From positions 154,330 through 209,916 of the forward strand of contig MNCI01009586.1 of the NCBI GenBank assembly GCA_015680685.1: a stretch of 55,587 bases of DNA, given 5' to 3'. The notes under the pieces are model-generated. The model saw only the letters and a program-made list of their open reading frames with translations, made no database searches and was not told the DNA's origin. Below are positions 22,075 to 32,000 of this stretch, in pieces; the stretch's first letter is position 1; every line of letters begins with the position of its first letter. The DNA is from Gnetum montanum (lineage: Eukaryota; Streptophyta; Gnetopsida; Gnetales; Gnetaceae). The position numbers and the translations under genes were made by a program.

Positions 22075-23050
22075 TGATGAGCAATAGGTACCTACTACAT
22101 CTAACCATGTGAATCATAAGTGTTCATTTGCAATCTAATCGAATTCCATGGATGGAACTCGTGTGGTATCTAGATTGTTAAGTATTAATCATAGGTTACT
22201 ATCTTCTCACTTGGACTAGTGGTATATTTATGACATATGGTTTAGTCGAAACTAAGACATGATTATGATGTTGTTGGGGCCTTAAACTAACCTTAACAAT
22301 AACATAGAAATTAATTATATAATCTAATTAATAACAAGAAGATAAATTCTAAACTATCCTAATGGTGATGAGTGTCCATTCCCAACTTGCTATACACATC
22401 CTAAACTCACATACCCATAATTGGGATTACTAAGTGTTATTCTATTGGGAAAACCAAGTAATAACATTGTTGGGATTACCAAACGAATATGTGCTTACGC
22501 TTGAAACTAGTTGCACTCATTTTGTCAATTAATTAACATGCATGGAAATGTAAATATTAGCTGCGTACATCAAAAGTAAATTGCATTGAAAGCAAAAATC
22601 TATTCTAAGTCAAAGTGATGCAATGAATATGAATCAATCTCAATCTTATTGTCGTTCATGGAATGTGTCCAGATACAATGCTTCTTGAATAAGATGTACA
22701 ACTAACTCAAATCCACACTACAGGCACTCACAAACTATTTACTAAGATTATGAAATAAAACTACAAGATTCTAGCTACACTATTGACCAAATGGTATGAA
22801 ATATGTTGTGTGTGCTCACATATTTATAGGTAGATATAAGCACTACGTTGATGGAGATGCATTAATGCATTTAGTTGCATTGATAGGGATGCATCAATGG
22901 GGTTGCATCAACGCATCTAAGATGCATTGCCCATTAATGCATCTACACATTTTAATCCACACTTATGCATCAATGCATCTAAGATGCATTGATGAGGCTT
23001 CATCAATGGGGATGTTTCAACTAATCTACCTGACATATCACATTTCATCA
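22075..23050 (-). repeat. E2 3' LTR
   Basis: In element sense it begins TGATGAAATG at 23050 and ends CTCATCA at 22075. The TATA box (TATTTATA on plus, 22821-22828) separates a 200-bp U3, full of GATGCAT palindromes, from R/U5. Confidence 0.88.
22821..23027 (-). promoter_or_regulatory. E2 3' LTR U3: TATA box and GATGCATC palindrome array
   Basis: Between the TATA box (22821-22828) and the LTR start lie many copies of GATGCAT-type words. They include the perfect palindromes ATGCATTAATGCAT (22857-22870) and GCATCTAAGATGC (near 22914). The 5' LTR repeats the pattern (TATA 28784-28791, array about 28800-29036). Confidence 0.6.
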
Positions 23051-23090
23051 TACCCTCACAATTGACAAAAAACTTGTCCTCAAGTTATAT
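23051..23090 (-). other. E2 polypurine tract region
   Basis: In element sense, GAGGACAAGTTTTTTGTCAA then TTGTGAGGGTA abuts the LTR at 23050. It matches the E1 PPT layout. Confidence 0.7.
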
Positions 23091-23795
23091 ATAAATGGGC
23101 AAAGTTTCATTACAAAAATCGTGGGGTGACCAAGACTAGATTGACTACCATTACAAAATTAGAGTGTCACATTACAAAATTTTAAGTGGATGTATTATAA
23201 AATGATGAAAAGGTTGAACAAACATCAAAGTTTGTAAAATTGTAGAGGTCTTCAAAAATCTGCTAAAGATGAATCTTCTTGTTGTCGCTAGCAGTGGTAG
23301 ACTTTTCAACCTTCATTGTTATGTTGATGCTTCTCTTCTATGTATAATATCTTTGAGAAGTGGACTAAAATTTTTTTTCATCATCCCATGGGTCTAGCAA
23401 ACATGTGATGTTTGAGCTTTAATCCATATATCTACTGCTATTTGTCCATGGGCATATCCTTTGTTGTTTTCCTCTTGGCTTCGTTTCCTTTACTTTTTAC
23501 AAGACCTTCAACCTTAGGGATTCCATTTGGCATCATCTAAAATCACCAAAGTATCAACATTAGTTTTGATAATTTTTCATCAATTATTAACCCTTTTTGA
23601 ATCCTTAGTTAGCTCAAAATTCAAAAAAAGTTTAGCATGTAAGCTCAAGATGATTTCATAATAATGTTTCCCAAGGCTCTAAGGTAACTGAGATCATCAA
23701 GTTGTTCAAGTTATTTTGATTATTTTTACTATTAGTTACCATAATGCTAAAAAATGAGGGGTTAGAAAAATTTTAAAAAGTACATCCTTAACCTG

Positions 23796-23817
23796 CCCAC
23801 ACCTTCCCCTCCCACCC
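23796..23817 (-). promoter_or_regulatory. Potential G-quadruplex in E2 (element sense)
   Basis: The minus strand reads GGGTGGGAGGGG then AAGGTGTGGG: four G runs of at least three, with loops of 1, 1 and 7 nt. This fits the standard quadruplex pattern, about 750 nt before the 3' LTR. Confidence 0.55.
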
Positions 23818-24051
23818 ACAATAAATGAGATTAACTTCAAAAGCACACATGTTTTCGAATAATTAAAACCAAAAATCTAGTTCACAAGATGGCCAAGAAA
23901 TTTTGAATTTAGAGGAAATTCCTATATAAAAGCATTAAAGATAACTTAAAATTGATGAGAAGTTGATTGCAAAATCATGCATAAATTCAAAGAAGTATTC
24001 AATGATGCTCTTGAAGATGTGAGGTTTGATTCAAAGCCATGATCAACAAAA

Positions 24052-24106
24052 GTTATGCAAGTGAGTCCTCCCAAAGCAAGCTCCTGCCATAATGCCCTTA
24101 CATAAC
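24052..24106 (-). promoter_or_regulatory. Conserved stem-bounded motif, E2 copy
   Basis: In element sense GTTATGTAAG pairs with CTTGCATAAC (nine Watson-Crick pairs and one G-U). These enclose GGAGCTTGCTTTGGGAGGAC, which aligns with the E1, E3 and E4 copies. Confidence 0.55.
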
Positions 24107-25200
24107 CACTTCTATAGATGTCCATGGGCACCTTAGAAGTTAAATGTAGATCATGCATTTATTCCAAACAATATACAACTACCTTGGTTAGGATCCTGCA
24201 CTATACTATACAACATCATTAGACCCATAATTGCATGTAGTAGTGAGGTGAATAATGGGATGAGAAGGAAGTGCAAAGATTGGAATGTAAGATACTTAAC
24301 CATGTCTACACTAGGTTCTTGTTTCAATTATGATTAAAATGATTATCATACCTATTTGTCCAATTTTCAGACCATGTTCATACCATTAATAGTGAGCTCA
24401 TATTGATGTGTTCCTTCCTGCCTATCATCATGAGTCCACAATAACCATAGAGAATGAACATCACTCCAAAAAAAAGAAGAAAGGAGAAGAAGGAAGGAAG
24501 GACCTTAGTTAGAGGGGTGTCTTTAGGCATGGGTAACATGTCTTTCAGCCCCATAATTAGTGCTTGTAGTCCATTATTACTTCTAATGGGTATGCTTTGA
24601 ATTCCCATTATTTTTTTCTTTTCTTTTCTTTTTCTTTCTTTCTTCTCTTTCTTTTTTTCATGGGAACCACACCATGCAAATATATGCTTCTTGTTTATTG
24701 GTTAATAATAGGAGTGACGGTATGTTACATGAGGAGTCATAGACCACAAGAAGAAAGTCAAGAAGAGAATCCAACAAATTTCCTTAAGGTCACACCCTTT
24801 GCCAATCCCACATGGTCTTTCCCTCTTTCTTCAAGGCATAATGATTAGTAATTAATTTTAGTTTCATGTAAGAAGAACCATATTGCTTTCACAATAAAGA
24901 CCTTTTATTTAGAGAACTAGAGGGATGGATGATTACTTACCCAATTATCTTAATAGCACAGGACAAAGACCCAACACATGGTTTTGACATTTGCATTATG
25001 ATTGACAATATTTTTATTAATAAAGACATAATAGGTATTCATAAAACATAAAGAAAATGACTCAATAAAAGAAAAAACTATAAAGAAAAGAAAAATAGCA
25101 AGAAATGAAAAACATATTAAGAATTAAAAAATTTTTGAAGAAATAGGAAAACGATAAAAAATTATAAAAAAAAAAGTGAAAAATGCACTTATTAATTCTT

Positions 25201-26061
25201 AATTCAAGATGGAGCATCTCTCCCATGAATAAACTCATGGACAAACATTCTAAAAATGGACTACACATTTCCTTGGTTATACACCATAAGTTTTTCATTT
25301 ATCATCTTTAATGATTTAATTTTTTGCTTGGTAGCACATGTAACAGTGATGATAATCACATTTCAATCATTTGGAGACTATCTTTAGTTGGACTAGAAGA
25401 TGTTTTCTTTTTACGAGGTTCAGACATGTTTCCTTATTTATTTTCTATTTTAGTTGTTGTGTCTCCTTGTTTAACAACTTCTTCTAGTGTATATTCAAAG
25501 TCTAAGATTTTATTTCCTAAGTTTTCTATTTGGTCCATTTTCTTAGGAAAATAACTAATAAGTGGGTTGGATGTTTCCATGCATCTTTTGAAGGGTTTTG
25601 TATTCTCATTTTCAAGCCACTAGGTGTCTTTTGATTTAGTGGCTATTATGTAGACTGGGTTTTGAACACACACTTGTTCCTTAAGTTTGTTGTGGGGTCG
25701 TATAGGGATCATGTTAATAGTTTAAACTTTCAACCCACAACTACATCCTTTATCATTATTAGTAATGCATGGAATTTTCTAACTCTCCACAATGATAGGT
25801 TCATCTTTTATGATTTGTGTTAAAGTGATAATGGTTGTTGGCTTTTGTGTAGGATTAAAAGATATTATTTTTGTGAGGATGGAGGTTGCACTAAATTATC
25901 CTTATGCTAGTTCTAATAAGCTAGTAGGTCCACTAGTGTTATTTAAATGTGTGGAAACTATCCCAAAGAAAGGACATTTTCGAGACTTTTTTGGAGATCT
26001 ACTAACATTATCATTTAGCTGTACATTCATAGCACAAGTGGCATTCTTCTGTTGAGGTTGT
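25201..26061 (-). pseudogene. E2 gag tail / unassigned coding-like segment
   Basis: Minus-strand translation keeps stretches shared with E4: EECHLCYECTA versus KNATCAVNV at the start, a CPFFGIVSTH versus HPFFRIVSTH block, and CMETSNPLISYFPKK versus CMEQPEPLINFHSRK. Conservation between two separate elements shows it was once coding. There is no protease D-S/T-G motif. It ends where sequence resembling the end of E1 integrase begins, so the pol deletion junction should lie near 25250. Domain identity unknown. Confidence 0.5.
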
Positions 26062-27971
26062 GCTGCTAATTCTTCCTACATTATTGGTGGTAACATATGT
26101 TGGAGGAAGGTATGAGAGTATTAAGGATGTGACGAAGGATAAGAGATGTGAGATGGTGATCCCACCAAAGATACTATGGGTTGATGATAGTTAGGAAAGT
26201 AGTAATAGTGATTTGAGGTAGAGGAAGTACAACCATTTGGAGAAACAAGTTGTTGAACATAGTATCCATAAGGGTCTTATTGGCAATAGGGGTATTTTTG
26301 GGTTGTTGATGGCATCCCCCATGATTGTGAATTTTGCTACTATGGTTGATAGTAGTTTTGAGGTTGATAAGAAGTCTCATTGGGATAGTATTGTTGGTTG
26401 TACGAATGTCTATAATTACCTTGTGGATAGGGAAATCTCCTAGGCATTTGCTTTTTAACAAACTTGGAATTCAAATAAAAAGCCCTAAACTCTTGTAGAT
26501 GTAACATAATTGGGCAATAGCCCTTTGGGTGTTCATATTGGAAAAAGTAACATTCATCATCCTCTTCTATATATGAGTCTATAACCTCTTCTATTATAGC
26601 TATTTTCCCTTTCTGCCGATAAGTGTCTTTAATTGTTTCTTTGTTCTTTTTCCTCTTCTTATATTGATTACTTGATCCCTTTTTCTTTACCTTCTCCTCT
26701 ATGATTTTCAAGTAGGTTGTAACTTTTTCATTTAAAAACTTCCATATCTTATCTACCCTTGCTTCAATCTCAAGGATAGACTTTTGTATTGGCAAGGTTT
26801 TGTGTGAAAGCAACTCATCAAGAGCTACCTCTTTTTCTTGATCATAAATATGGACCTAGTTATATTCCTCTACACTCTTCTGTTTATACAACTCTCCTTC
26901 TTTTTTTGCCACCTGCTTAACTAGCCTTTGTATCTAATGGGCTTTCAATTTTGATAATTTTCCTTGGGCATAGATCCAAGGGGTCTCCCTCATTTTGTTA
27001 TGAAGCCCATCTATGATGTGGAGAAGTTGCTCTTTTTAAGAAAAACCATTGCCTAGACATTTATGTAGTAGAGAATACTATTTGTCCAAGGATACATCCA
27101 AGGATTCATGGTTTTCTTGCTTTCACCCTTGGATTTATTTTCTTAGATTGGACATTTTTTCATAGGTTTGGTATTTTTTATTGAAGAGCTCAAGCATTGT
27201 GGACTACTAGTGGATTAAATCTAGTTCCAACGATCTATACCAACTTTCAACTTCTTCTATTAGTGTCTTAGGAAAGAGCTTAAGCTTTTGTTGCTTACTT
27301 TCGATATTTTGCAAGTGCAGGCATCATGGAAGGCTTGTAAATGATGTTGTGGATCAAAATTATAGCCTCCCTCAAATTTAGGAATGTTGTTCATATCACT
27401 ATACGAATGACAAGTGTTCACATGCAATCTAGTTGAATTCCATNACTAACCTATATCATGCTCCTAGTAGCCAACAAGAGTTCATCTTTATAAGACATGT
27501 CATGATGATAATCTCTATTTTTATTTTTTTGATAGTTATGGTCTTGTCTATGCTCACTTTAATATCTTTCATCTTGTCTTTGATTTCTATTTTTATCTTC
27601 ATCTTGACCCCTTAGTGGAGCTCTATCTCCATACCTCTACTCACCTTCATCAGAACTAGATGTTAAATATGAAGAGGAAGATGACGAACTGAGAGAATCA
27701 CCATGGCTTCTATATCTCTCCCTATGATCCCTTGATTTATCTCTTCCAAGTTTGGAGGAGGTCTTAGGCCTTGAGTTCCTCCTTATTCTAGGACTTGTTC
27801 CATCCCCTCTAGGGTTTTCTACATCAGTTGAATGTAGTAAGGGTCTAAATGAGTGTACAAGATTCCTACGTTTAGTGATTCACTCCAATTCTCTTTAATA
27901 TAGATCCTATCATTTCTCCTACCAGTGTTCTCATCATGTGATGGATTATAAGCTCTATTTGAAGAAGATAT
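26062..27971 (-). pseudogene. gag: E2 gag
   Basis: Homologous to E1 and E4 gag. The start codon at 27971 has decayed (ATG to ATA, before SSSNRAYNPSHDENTG). It is followed by an Arg/Ser-rich basic region (about 27650-27830), a gag core with a GGYNFDPQHHL-type block broken by a foreign patch at 27398-27444, a Lys-rich helix region, and a knuckle in which one Cys is lost (CYFFQYEHPKGYC, about 26535-26560). The best open part is 26340-26813, ending in a Tyr/Pro/Gln-rich tail (RRFPYPQGNYRHSYNQQYY). Several stops and frameshifts. Confidence 0.82.
27398..27444. other. 46-bp LTR-identical patch plus one N inside E2 gag
   Basis: 27398-27443 is identical to 28064-28109 in the E2 5' LTR (ACTATACGAATGACAAGTGT onward). 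It is followed by an N. It replaces a similar length of gag present in E4 (about 48414-48462). This looks like a misjoin or gap-filling artefact more than a natural insertion. Confidence 0.85.
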
Positions 27972-28015
27972 GTTTTTAATCAATAATGTGTAACTAATAT
28001 AGATCACTAGCATCA

Positions 28016-28033
28016 TCCCCAGAAATAGTGACA
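28016..28033 (-). other. E2 primer binding site (decayed tRNA-Asp)
   Basis: In element sense it lies 1 nt inside the 5' LTR and matches TGGCGCCGTTGCCGGGGA at about 12 of 18 positions. Its place and the surviving GGGGA end identify it. Confidence 0.6.
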
Positions 28034-28034
28034 A

Positions 28035-29069
28035 TGATGAGAAATGGGCACGCCCTACACCCAACTATACGAATGACAAGTGTTCACATGCAATCTAGTT
28101 GAATTCCATGGATGAAACTAGTGTGGTATCTAGATTTTTAAGTATTGATCATAGGTCACTGTCTTCTCACTTGGACTAATTGTAGCTTTATGATGTATGG
28201 TTTAGTCCAAAGTGAGGCATATGATTATGATGTTGTTGAGGCCTTAAACTAACCTTAACAATAACATAGAAATTAATTCTTTGATCTAATTAATAACAAG
28301 AAGAAAAATTCTAAATTATACTAATGGTGATGAGTGTCCATTCCCAACTTGTTGTACATGTTTTGAACTCATGTACCCACTATTGGGATTACCAAGTGTT
28401 ATGCTATTAGGTAAACCAAGCAATAACACTATTGGGATTACCAAGTAAATATGTGTCTACACTCAAAACTGGTCACACTTATTCTACCAATTGATTAACA
28501 TGCATGGAAATGTAAATACTAGCTACGTATATCAAACATAAATTACATTCAAAGTAAATCCATTCTAAGTCAAAGTAATACAATGAATATGAATCAATCT
28601 TGATCTTATTGTCATTCATGGAATATGTTTAGGTACAATGCCACTCAAATAAGATGCCATACAACTAACTTAAATCCACACTGCAGGCACTCATTGACTG
28701 TTTGATAAGATTATGAAATAAAACTACAAGAGTCTAGCTACACTATTGACCTAATGGTGCCAAATATGTGATAGGTACTTGCATATTTATAGGCAAATAT
28801 AGGCATTGCATCAGTAGAGATGCACTAATGCATTTATCTATGTCGATGAGGATGTGTTGATGGGGATGCATCAACAAGGATGTGTCGATGGGGGTGCATC
28901 AATGGGGTTGCACTAACACATCTAAAATGTGTTTTCCATTAATGCATCTACATGCTTTCATCCATAGATATCTATCAATGCATTTAAGATGCATCAATAG
29001 GGATGCATCAATGAGGCTTCATTGATGGGGATGCATCAACAAAGCTCCTTAACATATCAAGTCTCATCA
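28035..29069 (-). repeat. E2 5' LTR
   Basis: Shares most of its length with 22075-23050. Element sense begins at 29069 (TGATGAGACTTG) and ends CTCATCA at 28035. TATTTATA on plus at 28784-28791 is the TATA box. It is longer than the 3' LTR because of a larger GATGCATC-type array. Confidence 0.88.
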
Positions 29070-29074
29070 ATGTG

Positions 29075-32000
29075 CCTTGATACTTCTTTAACATCTTGGA
29101 GGTTAAAAATAAGCTAGTGAATCTAGGATCACCATCATGTATAGGATGAGACCTATAATGAAAGCCATATTTATGCATCCTAGTAAAGGTCAAAACCAAA
29201 CATATTTAGGAAGTCCATCTCTAATTAGTTGCTTAACTCAATGCAAGCTCTTTATAATTAGCAAATATACAAACATGCAAACATATGCAAACCAAACGTT
29301 AATGGTGAAGGAACATTAACAAATGAACCAATGAGCTTAAATGACCAAAAGCTCTAACATGGATTAACAATTGAGTCCAAGTTCAACACTAATAATCCAA
29401 CATAGTTTCATACTACTTGAAATTGTTGAAAAATGTTGAAAGATTTTGAAATCAGTTCCAATAGAAAATTCAAGTAAAAAAAATAAATTAATTAACCACA
29501 ACCAATATAACTAGACCATGACCTAACCATAACTCAAAGTATATCTCAAATCTCAAATGATGATGTCAAATGAAAAAAAAAATTGACACTTTTACCCTAA
29601 TCATGATGTAACCCTGATCCATCAAGACTAGACCATGACTTAACTATGACTCATGGCTAACATAAAATTATGAGTAATGGTAAGGGAAATACAAACTACT
29701 TCACCATGAACTAACAATAACCCATGGTGTGAGACAACAACTTGTGGTGGCTTCATGATTTATAAATCTTTCAAGACAAACTTAAAATTGTATTTTGAGA
29801 TGTTTTAATTGATCGTGATTTTACTATAACTTGTGGTGTGAGACTAGAACTTAACCATGACCCAAGGTTAGTTCCAATGATTTCACTACAACTTGTGGTT
29901 TCATCGTAAATTCTCAAATTTTCAAGTCTTGTTGTGAAACAACTTTTGAAATTTTCTAAATTAATAACGAACCCTAGCAATAGGTCAACAATGATGTAGG
30001 GGTTAGCTACATACCTCCAAAATGAGGTGAAACATCCAAAAGCACTTAAAAGAGTGAAAAATGTACCAAAATCCTAGAAAAACATGAAAAATTTAGAAAA
30101 TAATGAAATTGTAAAATTTGAAAAAAATTACAAACCCCAACAAGACATGAGATAATGAAAATTCTTTAGCATTAAAATGAGAGGCATACACACAATATCC
30201 ATATTCAAAATGGTTGATGCATTGAATACTCACAAAACCATATCTCATGAAATCTATCAAATTACATAAATTTTAACAAAATTAATCTCATGAATAATGC
30301 ATAAAAATCACTCATTGATGTACTTGCAAAGCAAGACCCAACCTAAAAAATTAAATGCATAAAACTTGAAAATTTTAGCAAAGCCCAAATCATGCTAAAT
30401 ATGCAAAAAACCTAAAAATCATAAAATATAGAAGAAAATAATAAGGATCCTCATCCAAAAACTAAAAAGCATAAAATTGAGAAGATAGTATACCAATGTA
30501 GCCACACACACATGAAACACTTACATAACACACCAACAATGCTCTTGCAATACCATCATAAGACCCAAATCTACTCGTATTTCCATGTTTAAGAGTAATA
30601 TATGTCAAAGTGCATCATGTAGTGTGGGACTTTAAATAAATAAGCTTTTAGAAACTTAACATAAAAATGTCCAAGTCAACGATATTTCTCTATGCTCGAA
30701 TGCTTCCTCCATGATCCAATGATTCAATGCTTTGATTTCTTATTTTAAAATGGAGTTAAATGTTTAAAGTTCTCTTGCATATTCTATGAATAAAATATAA
30801 GTGAGAGAATTATTTGGAAAAATAAATCTTATTTTATCAATACTTATAAAAATCTCCAGGTGATGACAAGTAAATTAAAGATCTATTAACCACAAATTAC
30901 TAGTCCTAAATAGGGTTAAATAATGTGCAACTCATATCTCTAGTTACCAAAGTGAAGGTAGGAAAAATCATTTGTTTCATTTATATTACCCGAAATAATT
31001 TTCTTACCTAATTTAAAAATATAAATTAAATCAATAAGAAATTAAGAAATAAAAGAAAAATTAAGAAACACTTTGATTATTATCAATCTCTAGGATCAAG
31101 GAATATAGTTTTACTTTTTCCATAAGGGCTATATGATTATAGGGCCTTGTTCAGGATGGTAGGGTTTCATCTTGCTCTTTAACTTCCTCTTTAGGAAATA
31201 TCTCCAATAACTTACTAACATGGAAGAATTAGGTATGATACCAGATGTAGTCTAAGGTATTAATAAAGGATGTTGACTTGTCTTTAGTAATCATAGTTAC
31301 ATAATTGGTGAACTTTTAAATTCTAAGATTTAACTTGTCTACTAAAGATTTAAAATATAAAAAGTATGCACTAGTTAATGGAATGGTATGATGAATAAAT
31401 GGGAACATATTCTTTAAATATGACTCCTCTTTCATAGGCTCTTTCACATATCCATATTTTAGGAATTGGTGAATACTTGATCCAAACTAGTCTAGGTTTG
31501 GAATAGCTTGTACTTCAAACTTTCCTCAATCTAGTTAATCAAGTAGGATACTTGACAAAGTTTGACATCTAGACATTTTGGGTTAGTGATTAAATGCATG
31601 TTGATCATACATACACCTCTTTATGATAAGTGTATTTTAAGTACTAATGACAGGGCTATGTGGCTTCTCTAAAATTATGATTGTTCTTTCTTCTACATGA
31701 CTTGAAATTTTCAAATTTTAAAAATCATGTCTTCTAATCTTCATTTAAACCTTTGCATTAAATTAAACTTGGCTTCTTTATAGAAGATCATGTAATCATG
31801 CATGTTATGGCTTCAACAATAGGTTAATCTATACGAATCAAAGGAGGAACCATCATGAGAACCTTTTTACCTATAGATACCTTTGTATTTCAACTCTCTT
31901 AAATCAAGTTGGAATTAGTATAGAAATTCTCATTATAGTACTTCTTGTAACTACAAGACATCAACATTCAAATCTTATAAGTTTGCAAGGATGTGTGGGT

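Larger units (their letters stand above)
23091..25200 (-). other. E2 3' noncoding region
   Basis: No coding domain. It contains a G-rich tract in element sense (23796-23817), the stem-bounded motif (24052-24106), a purine/pyrimidine-rich stretch at 24600-24660 (plus strand T/C) and an A-rich (sense T-rich) tract at about 25060-25180. The last corresponds to the T-rich start of the E1 3' region. Confidence 0.6.
22075..29069 (-). mobile_element. E2: gag-only Ty3/gypsy element lacking pol (TR-GAG-like)
   Basis: A 7.0-kb element on the minus strand. LTRs 22075-23050 (3') and 28035-29069 (5') share sequence and begin and end TGATG/CATCA in element sense. Flanking 5-mers ATGTT (22070-22074) and ATGTG (29070-29074) are a near-perfect target duplication. 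Inside, in element order: decayed tRNA-Asp PBS, gag, a short unassigned coding-like tail, then the 3' noncoding region. RT, RNase H and integrase are absent. The sequence passes from the gag tail into the region that follows integrase in E1, with shared HG.D/CATGGG(A)AGATG features at about 25220. E4 has the same structure, so this is a deletion derivative that would have needed pol in trans. Confidence 0.85.
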
